Assembly: GCA_913058165.1 (NCBI GenBank)
Contig: CAJXQV010000045.1
Location: forward strand, 1 to 8,236
DNA: 8,236 nucleotides
Source: an uncultured Chromatiales bacterium
Lineage (GTDB): Bacteria; Pseudomonadota; Gammaproteobacteria; Steroidobacterales; GCA-2729495
Direction: 5' to 3'
How positions within the stretch are numbered: the first letter of the stretch is position 1; the number at the start of each line of letters is the position of its first letter. A model generated the notes under the pieces. It worked only from the letters and a program-made list of their open reading frames with translations. It ran no database searches and was not told the DNA's origin. The position numbers and the translations under genes are program-made. Positions 1-5,956 of the stretch are shown piece after piece.

Positions 1-28
1 TGGGCTCGGAGATGTGTATAAGAGACAG
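1..28 (+). other. Nextera library adapter (artefact), left end
   Basis: Bases 10-28 are AGATGTGTATAAGAGACAG, the 19-bp Tn5 mosaic end used in Nextera tagmentation, and bases 1-9 are the adjoining tail of the Read 2 (index 1) adapter. This is library sequence, not genome. The same 28 bases occur inverted at 8188-8215. Genomic sequence starts at about base 29. Confidence 0.97.
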
Positions 29-102
29 TATCGATGGATGCCAACCATTTCGAAATGCCCCGCGGAGCTGTCGCAAAAGACGTTACTGCCAGTGCAGACT
101 AA
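29..102 (+). CDS. Possible 3' end of an unidentified gene, truncated by contig end
   Basis: From base 31 one + strand frame is open up to a TAA at 100-102 and reads SMDANHFEMPRGAVAKDVTA followed by SAD. It looks like an ordinary soluble C-terminus with balanced composition, and its stop lies 22 bases before the stop of the convergent stress-protein gene, a normal spacing for two convergent genes. In the adapter the same frame hits a stop at 19-21, so nothing upstream can be read. The tail is too short to assign a family. The other two forward frames are also open over much of this short stretch, so coding status is uncertain. Confidence 0.35.
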
Positions 103-124
103 AACCAGCTGCTGACCAATGGTC

Positions 125-559
125 TTAACGGGCGGGCACAACCATTACCGGAATATGGGACTTGCGCAGCACACCTTCACTCACGCTCCCCAGCAGCACC
201 CGTGACACCAACCCCTTGCTGTGAGCGCCGATAACAATGAGGTCTGCATCCAGCCTCTTGCTTTCTGACACAATCTTTTCAACGTAAGGGCCCTGCACAA
301 GAATTGCATCGCAATCGAGGCCACTATCACGAAGTTTTTCCGCCATGACCTGCAACTGCCGATGCTGATCACGAAAACTTTTTGCGACCGCATCCCGAGT
401 AGTTTGGGGGCCCGCATCATAGCCAACAAAATCCGGATCCGGAGCGGCCACATGCAGCAGCTGCAGTTTAGCCGAAAAAGCCGCGGCGATAGATGTTGCC
501 TTGGCGACGACATCATCGCTGAGATCAGAGAAATCAACAGTAACGAGAATATTTTTCAC
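125..559 (-). CDS. UspA-family universal stress protein
   Basis: A single-domain Usp protein of 144 residues, the usual family length (about 140-150). The N-terminus MKNILVTVDFS is the first beta strand with the conserved Asp9 of the nucleotide pocket; LQLLHVAAP (33-40) is the second strand; the C-terminal part DLIVIGAHSKG...LLGSVSEGVL...PVMVVPA (106-143) is the classic Usp core. The ATP-binding signature G-2x-G-9x-G-S is present as G111-A-H-S114-9x-G124-S125, so the second Gly is Ser. ATP binding is therefore likely but not certain. The start is GTG at 559-557, preceded by AAGGAG at 575-570 with a 10-base spacer; no ATG is nearby. Members are cytoplasmic and protect cells in starvation or stress, sometimes paired with ion transporters; here the divergent neighbour is a cation:proton antiporter. 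The exact role cannot be told from sequence. Confidence 0.93.
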   Translation of the reverse strand: MKNILVTVDFSDLSDDVVAKATSIAAAFSAKLQLLHVAAPDPDFVGYDAGPQTTRDAVAKSFRDQHRQLQVMAEKLRDSGLDCDAILVQGPYVEKIVSESKRLDADLIVIGAHSKGLVSRVLLGSVSEGVLRKSHIPVMVVPAR

Positions 560-587
560 TGGTATCCAACTCCTTAAACAATAGCGT

Positions 588-593
588 TTTATA
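588..593 (-). promoter_or_regulatory. Extended -10 promoter element of the universal stress gene
   Basis: Read on the - strand the sequence is TGCTATAAA, an extended -10 (TGn plus TATAAA) with C just before the hexamer, a base favoured by the stationary-phase sigma factor. No good -35 hexamer lies 16-18 bases upstream (GCTTTT at best). Transcription would begin around 580, giving a short leader of about 20 bases that still includes the AAGGAG ribosome site at 575-570. Position and shape fit; there is no direct proof. Confidence 0.42.
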
Positions 594-1013
594 GCACACT
601 ACTGCGGCTAAAAAGCTTCACCTGACTTAATCCAGCACCGGTTCGGTCACACAAGATTCCCTGCTTCGATCATATGATTCCCGGTGTTCCTGATCAATCT
701 AAAGTCGTCGGGTGGTGAGAAATCTCGCGGCAATCGCATGAATGCAGCCTCATCAGCGTATTACCAGACCATCCATACCGCATATGATCTGAAGTCATTA
801 GCCGCTGCGTGATTTTGCCATCCTGCTGCTAAGTGCGGTCAACCTCGGCTTTGCCCGGCTGCGGGTAGCTATCCTGCGGCAGCAACAACAAGCTCGTCTC
901 AATACAAAGGCTTATTCACTTCGCCCACTTCAATCCTGCTAGTAGCAGACTCCACAATCAACCACTGCACGTTTTTGGCGTGACTCAAACACCACTCCGA
1001 ACCGCTGCTCTCA
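594..1013. other. Gene-free divergent control region
   Basis: This is most of the roughly 500 bases between the stress-protein start (559) and the antiporter start (1064). I find no recognisable gene here. It holds a perfect 10-base palindrome ATCATATGAT at 669-678, with CATATGAT recurring at 781-788, and an imperfect GC-rich dyad around 858-884 sharing GCTATCCTGCG with 4641-4651. Short open frames exist (684-812 and 805-942 on +, 899-970 on -), but none has a ribosome site with a normal start plus a recognisable product. The region may contain operators for either gene or the remains of a lost gene. Confidence 0.5.
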
Positions 1014-1019
1014 TATACT
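1014..1019 (+). promoter_or_regulatory. Candidate -10 element for the antiporter operon
   Basis: TATACT (one mismatch to TATAAT) within CATATACTAT. Initiation would fall near 1026, giving a leader of about 38 bases before the ATG at 1064 that opens almost directly with the 1031-1048 hairpin. No -35 resembling TTGACA is present at 16-18 bases (ACCACT at the right spacing), so an activator or a non-housekeeping sigma factor may be needed. The site lies inside the longer reading frame that begins at the GTG at 980, which argues against that upstream start. Confidence 0.35.
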
Positions 1020-1030
1020 ATGGAAACTCC

Positions 1031-1048
1031 GCCGCCTGCATAGGCGGC
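1031..1048 (+). repeat. 7-bp GC hairpin in the antiporter leader
   Basis: GCCGCCT-GCAT-AGGCGGC is a perfect 7-bp inverted repeat with a 4-base loop, ending 15 bases before the ATG at 1064. No T-run follows, so it is not a classical intrinsic terminator. If transcribed, it would sit just upstream of a poor ribosome site (CGGAA) and could stabilise the 5' end or affect translation. The function is inferred from position only. Confidence 0.5.
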
Positions 1049-1063
1049 CATGCCGGAACATCT

Positions 1064-2665
1064 ATGAGCCTTGCATTAATACTGGTTGCGTTTGTTGCTG
1101 CATTTTTTGCCGGCCAAATCCGATTGCCACCGATGGTGGGTTTTCTGGCTGCGGGCTTCATCATGGTTTCCTTCGGGGTCGAAGCCGGTGATGGTATTCA
1201 GCAAATCGCAAACCTCGGCATTACCCTGCTGCTGTTCACCATTGGGCTGAAGCTCGATATCCGTGACCTCATTAGGCCGGAAGCCTTCGGTGTAACGCTG
1301 ATTCATATGGGCGTCACAACCGTGCTGTTCGGGTTGATTATGCTGGCTGCAGGGGCAATCAAACTCTCCCTGTTTGCCACACTTAACTGGCAAACAGCAT
1401 TATTATTGGCCTTTGCGCTGTCTTTTTCCAGCACGGTGTTTGCAGTCACCGTGTTGGAAGGTCGTGGCGAAATGGGCGCCTTACATGGCCGCACAGCCAT
1501 CGCAATGCTCATTTTTCAGGACATTGCAGCGGTTGTCTTTATTGCCAGCACGAGCGAGAGCCTGCCAAGCATTTGGGCCCTGTTGTTATTTGGTCTACCG
1601 CTGCTCAGGCCGGTTATTTCCTCAATCCTAGAGAAATCTGGCTATGGCGAACTCCAGGTGCTGCTGGGTTTCTGCCTAGCGCTGGCCGGCTACGAATTGT
1701 TCGCTGCAGTCAATCTGAAGGGTGACCTCGGCGCTCTCGCAGTGGGGCTAATGCTTGCTGGCACCCCAAAAGCCAGCGACCTGGCGAAATCGCTGCTGGG
1801 TTTTAAAGAAATTTTTTTGGTGTTCTTTTTTCTTAGTATCGGGCTGTCTGGATTACCTACGGTTGAAGCCGTGCTGATTGCGCTTGCGCTGATTGCATTA
1901 TTACCTCTAAAAACTGGCTTGTACTTCCTGTTACTTACACGCTTTCATCTGCGCGCGCGAACCTCGACGCTGACTAGCCTCACGCTATCCAACTACAGTG
2001 AGTTTGGTTTAATCGCGGGCAGTGCTGCATTTGCCAGCGGCTGGTTAAGTGGTGAATGGCTCGTCATACTGGCGATTACAGTGGCTATTTCATTTACGAT
2101 CTCCGCTCCGATCAACGTGCACGCGCATCATCTGTTCGACCGTTATGCCGGCAAATTGAGAAAACTCGAAACCATCACAGTACTCCCCTATGACCAACCG
2201 ATTGAGCCCGGCAATGCAGAGATCATAGTGTTTGGCATGGGCCGCCTTGGCACTGCTGCGTACCAAACGCTAGAGGCGCAGTACGGCAAGGTTGTTCTGG
2301 GCGTAGACCGGAGCCCCGACACTGTGACCAGGCAAGTGGCACAAGGGCGCAACGTCATACACGGCGACCCCTCTGACATCGACTTCTGGGAGCGTACCCG
2401 GGGACCCTACAATATCAGGGTGGCTGTGCTCGCCATGCCCGGACATGGCGCCATACTCACTGCAATTGATGAAATTCGCTCCCGAGATTTCGGCTGCAGC
2501 ATTGCAGCGGTGGCATCCAAGCATGACCAGCTTATAGAACTTGAAGAAGCCGGGGCGTCAGCCTCGTATAATTTCTATGCCGAAGCAGGCGTCGGGCTCG
2601 CGCGTCATGTGATCAACACGCTGGAACAGAATGAAGCCTCTGCGTCTAAGATAAGAGAGAGTTAA
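1064..2665 (+). CDS. CPA2/KefB-type cation:proton antiporter with RCK (TrkA-N) domain
   Basis: Inner-membrane monovalent cation:proton antiporter, 533 residues from this start. About a dozen hydrophobic segments fill residues 1-360: an N-terminal helix (MSLALILVAFVAAFFAG), the family stretch LLLFTIGLKLDIRDL (about 55-69), SFSSTVFAVTVLEGRGE...HGRTAIAMLIFQD (about 120-153) with the F-Q-D of Kef-type exchangers, and LKGDLGALAVGLMLAG (about 218-233). A cytoplasmic RCK/TrkA-N Rossmann domain follows, with VFGMGRLG (GxGxxG, about 389-396) and an acidic end of strand 2, VVLGVDRS, suited to NAD(H) binding. The TrkA-C half seems absent. The frame runs back to a GTG at 980, but those 28 extra residues are unlike the family, lack a ribosome site and span a -10-like element, so I chose ATG 1064. 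The stop is 4 bases before the flavin oxidoreductase gene. The ion (K+ or Na+) is not deducible. It is not a clear orthologue of E. coli KefB or KefC. Confidence 0.92.
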   Translation: MSLALILVAFVAAFFAGQIRLPPMVGFLAAGFIMVSFGVEAGDGIQQIANLGITLLLFTIGLKLDIRDLIRPEAFGVTLIHMGVTTVLFGLIMLAAGAIKLSLFATLNWQTALLLAFALSFSSTVFAVTVLEGRGEMGALHGRTAIAMLIFQDIAAVVFIASTSESLPSIWALLLFGLPLLRPVISSILEKSGYGELQVLLGFCLALAGYELFAAVNLKGDLGALAVGLMLAGTPKASDLAKSLLGFKEIFLVFFFLSIGLSGLPTVEAVLIALALIALLPLKTGLYFLLLTRFHLRARTSTLTSLTLSNYSEFGLIAGSAAFASGWLSGEWLVILAITVAISFTISAPINVHAHHLFDRYAGKLRKLETITVLPYDQPIEPGNAEIIVFGMGRLGTAAYQTLEAQYGKVVLGVDRSPDTVTRQVAQGRNVIHGDPSDIDFWERTRGPYNIRVAVLAMPGHGAILTAIDEIRSRDFGCSIAAVASKHDQLIELEEAGASASYNFYAEAGVGLARHVINTLEQNEASASKIRES

Positions 2666-2669
2666 AAGC

Positions 2670-3680
2670 ATGGAAATCGATATCGTTCTGGACTCTCACC
2701 TAAAGTCCTCAGAATTTAAAGAGCTCGGGCTATTGGCTGAACAGTACGGCATCAACACCGTCTGGAATGCCAGCTATCTCGATGGCCGTGACCCCTTCAC
2801 CAACATGGCCGAGCTGGCGATGGCATCGAGTCGCATCAAGCTGGCGCCTATGGCGCTCAATGGCTATGAGATGCATCCGTTTCGCATCGCCATGGCATTG
2901 CTCACCCTTGGTGATCTGTGTCAGGGCCGGGTAGAAACCATGATCGGCGGTGGCGGTGAAGTGGTCATGTCGCTGGGTATCGAGTTTGAAAAACGGGTGC
3001 GCTATGTAAGGGAGACACTCGAGATTGTTAAGGGCTGCACGTCACAGCGCCCCTTCAGTTACAGCGGCGAATTGTTCAGCATTAAGCACTACGACCCGCA
3101 GTGGATTAAAGAAGCACCACCGTTTGTTTACGCCGGCGCGAACAAACCGCAAATGCTGCACATGGCCGCCAAGCATGCAGACGGCGTATTTATGAGCGAC
3201 CTCTCCGTCACGCTGGCAACCAATGCCATTGACACCGTGTTCTCAAGAATGGATGAGCTCAGTCGCCCCAAAAACGACATGCGCTTTAACAACTTTATGG
3301 CTTGGTATGTGTACGATGACCTTGCCGAGGCCCGACATGAGGCGCGCAGATGGATTGGCTTCCGCGCCTTGTTCCGTGAATATATGATGCGCGAGTTTAT
3401 GACCGCGGAAGAGTTCGCAGTCATCATGTCACGCATACCGCAAATCTACGCGATGGCACCAAAGAATGAATCTTCGGTAGAAGGCGTGCCTGACAAGTTG
3501 CTTGACCTGTGTGTCGACAAACTGACGCTAACCAGCACGCCCGATAATCTCGACGGAATTATTGAACACCTGCTTGAGTTCAAGGCAGCGGGTGTAACCC
3601 ACACTTGCCTTGAGCTAAAAAAGCATCAGGCGCAAAGCATTAAGATACTCGGCGAAACAATATTGCCGGCATTACGCTAA
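2670..3680 (+). CDS. LLM-class (luciferase-like) flavin-dependent oxidoreductase
   Basis: A 336-residue TIM-barrel enzyme of the bacterial luciferase-like superfamily, which uses FMN or coenzyme F420 for oxidations or reductions. Family marks in order: LAEQYGINTVWNASYL (22-37, strand 2), SSRIKLAPMALN...HPFRIAMALLTLGDL (53-83), QGRVETMIGGGGEVVMSLG (85-103, equivalent to the usual GRxxxGxGxG), VRYVRETLEIVKG (110-122), PPFVYAGANKPQMLHMAAKH (150-169) and ADGVF (170-174). Overall pattern and length resemble the F420-type, methylenetetrahydromethanopterin-reductase-like branch more than two-subunit luciferases, but the cofactor cannot be fixed by eye. A purine-rich ribosome site (AAGAGAGAG, 2653-2661) overlaps the end of the antiporter gene, and the 4-base gap implies co-transcription. 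It is cytoplasmic, with no signal peptide. The substrate is unknown. Confidence 0.92.
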   Translation: MEIDIVLDSHLKSSEFKELGLLAEQYGINTVWNASYLDGRDPFTNMAELAMASSRIKLAPMALNGYEMHPFRIAMALLTLGDLCQGRVETMIGGGGEVVMSLGIEFEKRVRYVRETLEIVKGCTSQRPFSYSGELFSIKHYDPQWIKEAPPFVYAGANKPQMLHMAAKHADGVFMSDLSVTLATNAIDTVFSRMDELSRPKNDMRFNNFMAWYVYDDLAEARHEARRWIGFRALFREYMMREFMTAEEFAVIMSRIPQIYAMAPKNESSVEGVPDKLLDLCVDKLTLTSTPDNLDGIIEHLLEFKAAGVTHTCLELKKHQAQSIKILGETILPALR

Positions 3681-3722
3681 CACTCGGACTATTGATCACG
3701 CGGCACCTGCAGCAACTCGAGG

Positions 3723-3793
3723 ACAATAGCTTTTAAAGTTCAACAACCCATATTGCCAGTGTGCACTTGGCGCCCCTCGTTAAACGCTATTGT
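3723..3793. terminator. Long imperfect inverted repeat between convergent genes; possible bidirectional terminator
   Basis: ACAATAGCTTTTAA (3723-3736) and TTAAACGCTATTGT (3780-3793) are inverted copies matching at 13 of 14 positions, separated by 43 bases. The right arm contains the stop codon of the permease gene. The left arm lies 42 bases after the stop of the flavin oxidoreductase. A further CTATTG at 3689-3694 could pair instead with the left arm, in front of CTTTTAAAG. The AT-rich arms and long loop are not a textbook intrinsic terminator, but the placement between two convergent genes suits one. Confidence 0.3.
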
Positions 3794-4496
3794 GAGAAAC
3801 ACGCCTTATATACATCTGCAGAAAGGCTGCCGCGGCCAGGCCGGACGCTCCGAAAAGCATGCACATTACGACAATCTGATAGCGTGCCGCGATAAGCGGC
3901 GAGACTCCGGACAGTATCTGGCCTGTCATCAGGCCCGGCAATGTCACCAGACCCACTGCAAATAATGAGTTGGTTACGGGGATTAACGCTGCCAGCAGTG
4001 CCCGGTTTCGGGCCACACGCAGCCCCACGCCCGCCAGCAACTCCGATTCCATTCGCTCTGCCGCCAAACTAACCGCGTTCATGCTTGCAGATAGAACCAT
4101 GCCGCCAAGGGGTAGGAGCAGCTGCGGGTCATACCACGGTGAGGCCTGCAAAACGAACTGTGTGATTAACGTCAGGATCATCAGGGAGGTGATACCTATC
4201 GACAACAGTGCCGGCCCCAGCAGAGCCTTTCGCTGATGGCTAATGGTGCGCAACGCTATCCAGCTTGCCGCGAGCAGCATGACTAACAGTACACCGCTCA
4301 CCACGACAGCGCTGTCGCTCGCGAACACATAAGTCAGCACATAGCCCACCAACAACAGCTGAAGCAGCATCCGGAGCAAAGCGTAGGCTGATGTTCCCGC
4401 TGCACAACGCCAGCGGTACAGCACAACCAGCACCAGCAGAGCCGGAATAAAGGCCATAGCCAAGGGCAATACTTCAATATTGGCAATCTCGGTCAA
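3780..4496 (-). CDS. fetB: FetB/YbbM-type (UPF0014) ABC transporter permease
   Basis: Multi-pass inner-membrane permease of the UPF0014 family, known in E. coli as FetB, which with the ATPase FetA exports iron. Here 238 residues, near the family length. Diagnostic blocks are PLGGMVLSASMNAVSLAAER (about 129-148) and LVTLPGLMTGQILSG (about 183-197) followed by AARYQIVVM (about 203-211), both close to family consensus. About seven hydrophobic segments are visible. The frame can begin at a GTG at 4520, but AGGAG at 4508-4504 sits 7 bases before a TTG at 4496, so TTG is the better start; upstream residues TNRRSFF are then leader. No ATPase gene adjoins: upstream is a divergent promoter region and downstream a convergent gene. 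The permease either pairs with an ATPase encoded elsewhere or is a remnant of a split operon. Family certain, iron substrate inferred. Confidence 0.9.
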   Translation of the reverse strand: MTEIANIEVLPLAMAFIPALLVLVVLYRWRCAAGTSAYALLRMLLQLLLVGYVLTYVFASDSAVVVSGVLLVMLLAASWIALRTISHQRKALLGPALLSIGITSLMILTLITQFVLQASPWYDPQLLLPLGGMVLSASMNAVSLAAERMESELLAGVGLRVARNRALLAALIPVTNSLFAVGLVTLPGLMTGQILSGVSPLIAARYQIVVMCMLFGASGLAAAAFLQMYIRRVSHNSV

Positions 4497-4503
4497 AAAA
4501 AAA

Positions 4504-4508
4504 CTCCT
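4504..4508 (-). promoter_or_regulatory. Shine-Dalgarno that decides the fetB start
   Basis: On the - strand AGGAG is followed by seven T residues and then TTG ACC GAG. The spacing is ideal for TTG at 4496. The same AGGAG lies inside the longer frame from GTG 4520, which itself has no comparable site upstream. Confidence 0.6.
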
Positions 4509-4646
4509 GCGGTTCGTCACAGTATTAATTTATCACTGTACCGCCGATAAATAATTAACCCGCCGAACCCGCATGCAGTGGTTGAAGCTGGGAACGATCC
4601 AGAAGGCACCGAAAAAGGCTCGACTATGCTGCGTGGGCGGGCTATC

Positions 4647-4659
4647 CTGCGCAGCGCAG
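4647..4659. repeat. Perfect palindrome in the divergent fetB / outer-membrane protein region
   Basis: CTGCGC-A-GCGCAG, 6-bp arms with one central base, inside the 292-base region between the divergent starts at 4496 and 4789. It could be an operator for either gene. Nothing identifies a regulator, and it is not a recognisable Fur box. The bases just upstream (4641-4651) share 11 bases with 868-878. Confidence 0.3.
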
Positions 4660-4788
4660 TTAGATCATGATACTGACTGTTCAAACCCATGAATAACAAC
4701 AGATATTCCTCGCCAAGCAGAAACAACCCTGCTGCTGCGATGGGATGCGAAGGCATTATGCCCTCGTTGACAACCGGTAGTTGAAAGT

Positions 4789-5421
4789 ATGAATAAATTT
4801 GCGCTGATCCTATGCTCCTTTTGGCTCCTGGCCACAACAAGCGGCTTTGCTGCCGATGACGACACCGCACCCACTAAAGAAAAATGGCCATCGCGAGCAT
4901 CTACCGAAGACCTCGACTGGAGCCTCACCGGCTATGTAGCGTGGATCTCAGAAGAACAACTGGGCGATATGCTCATAGGTTCCGCAAGCCTCGAAGACGA
5001 CAAACTCTATGCTCTGGCGCTGAACAAGCGCTTGTATCGCTGGAACAGCGGCTGGGATTTTGAAGTTGAAGGGCAGGTCGCAAAACACGCGGGGCCGAGG
5101 CAACGCCATTGGGAGTTTAACGGTTTAGGTGCTTTTCGCTGGAATCGTTTCTACTGGGACCAATACCTCAATACCAGTGTTGCAGTGGGTCTTGGCATAT
5201 CCTATGCCACCGAAGAAGGTCAGCTTGAGATCGATGCTCACGGCGACACATCCAAAACACTCGCCTACATTCTCGTAGACCTAGACTTTGCTTTGCCGCA
5301 GTACCCGAATTGGGCATTGGACATACGTATTCATCACCGCTCATCAGCTTATGGCCTCTTCAATGACAACATCCAAGGCGCTTCAAATGCGCTGGGTGTA
5401 GGCTTGAAGTATCGCTGGTAG
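4789..5421 (+). CDS. Outer-membrane beta-barrel protein, PagL-like (acyloxyacyl hydrolase-type) candidate
   Basis: A 210-residue exported protein. Residues 1-21 form a signal peptide (MNKFALILCSFWLLATTSGFA, with likely cleavage after Ala21). The mature part alternates polar and aromatic residues typical of short beta-barrel strands: LTGYVAWISEEQ (46-57), LYALALNKRLYRW (73-85), WDFEVEGQVAKH (89-100), LGAFRWNRFYWD (113-124), TSVAVGLGISYAT (129-141), AYILVDLDFALP (159-170) and ALDIRIHHRSSAYGL (176-190). It ends in LGVGLKYRW; a terminal aromatic residue is the usual signal for the barrel assembly machinery. His183-Arg-Ser185 matches the H-x-S of lipid A 3-O-deacylase PagL, and the Trp/Phe-ended strand after it is also PagL-like, but I cannot place the catalytic Glu with confidence. 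It may act on lipid A or be a structural barrel. It converges with the acetyltransferase gene, 7 bases apart. The ribosome site is weak (GAAAG, 4783-4787). Confidence 0.85.
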   Translation: MNKFALILCSFWLLATTSGFAADDDTAPTKEKWPSRASTEDLDWSLTGYVAWISEEQLGDMLIGSASLEDDKLYALALNKRLYRWNSGWDFEVEGQVAKHAGPRQRHWEFNGLGAFRWNRFYWDQYLNTSVAVGLGISYATEEGQLEIDAHGDTSKTLAYILVDLDFALPQYPNWALDIRIHHRSSAYGLFNDNIQGASNALGVGLKYRW

Positions 5422-5428
5422 TCGCCTG

Positions 5429-5899
5429 CTAAGCCTTTAAATCTTTGCGCATCTGAGCCCATAACGGCCCAGTTGTGGCAGGACTTGTAACGTAAACATA
5501 GCCCTGTTTTTCGTAGAAGGTTAGCGCACCGCCGGCTGCCTGCAGTTCAAGTGCCGGCAAGCCCGCATCAGTCGCCGCCAACTCCATTAAGCTCACCAGA
5601 CTACTGGCGATACCCTGACGCGTAAAATCGGGATCAACGTAGACTGAGGTAATCTCTGCCTTCAAAAGGTTAACCGCCCCGAAGCCACATAGCCGGTTAT
5701 TAAGTTCCGCAACCACAAAAACTTCTGTCTGCATTGCCTGCAGATAATCTGCGGCAACCCTCTTCTCCATCCATCGCAAAACAGACTTGTTATTACGTTC
5801 TAACGAGTCGGGCCCTTTGCCGGCAAGCACATGCACATCACGAATCTGTTGGGCGTCGGCTGGCCTCGCTTTGCGAATGCCTAATAATTTTTGGCTCAT
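5429..5899 (-). CDS. GNAT-family N-acetyltransferase
   Basis: A cytoplasmic single-domain GNAT of 156 residues, the usual size, which would move an acetyl group from acetyl-CoA to an amine. It opens with the standard IRKARPADAQQI. Motif A is TSVYVDPDFTRQGIASSLV (about 84-102); R-Q-G-I-A fits the pyrophosphate-binding Q/R-x-x-G-x-G/A loop. Motif B is ALTFYEKQGYV (about 125-135), with the Tyr that commonly acts as the general acid. The preceding block VFVVAELNNRLCGFGAVNL is the usual strand pair. The frame extends to a TTG at 5923, but ATG 5899 directly precedes the conserved N-terminus and is preferred; its ribosome site is poor (TTGAG). The substrate (antibiotic, protein N-terminus or metabolite) cannot be assigned. 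It appears to be monocistronic, with 169 bases to the next gene upstream. Confidence 0.9.
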   Translation of the reverse strand: MSQKLLGIRKARPADAQQIRDVHVLAGKGPDSLERNNKSVLRWMEKRVAADYLQAMQTEVFVVAELNNRLCGFGAVNLLKAEITSVYVDPDFTRQGIASSLVSLMELAATDAGLPALELQAAGGALTFYEKQGYVYVTSPATTGPLWAQMRKDLKA

Positions 5900-5956
5900 A
5901 CTCAACGGGCAGCGTGCTGACAAGCAAGCACTATTCGGCTAACGGCCGCTGTTCGC

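Noticed and set aside
114..124. GACCAATGGTC as a terminator between the left fragment and the stress gene
   Set aside because: Arms of only 4-5 bases, almost no loop and no T-run.
899..970. Small - strand frame encoding about 23 residues (QWLIVESATSRIEVGEVNKP...)
   Set aside because: It reads smoothly, but has only a GTG start with no ribosome site, is very short, and matches nothing I recognise.
1076..1512. Long antisense frames inside the antiporter gene
   Set aside because: Mirror frames of a well-supported membrane protein; composition is unlike real proteins.
4767..4772. TTGACA as a -35 box for the outer-membrane protein gene
   Set aside because: The matching -10 position overlaps the ATG itself, so transcription would start inside the gene.
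4517..4928. Two - strand open frames over the spacer upstream of the outer-membrane protein
   Set aside because: No family features or ribosome sites; they run antisense through a convincing signal-peptide gene and the spacer.
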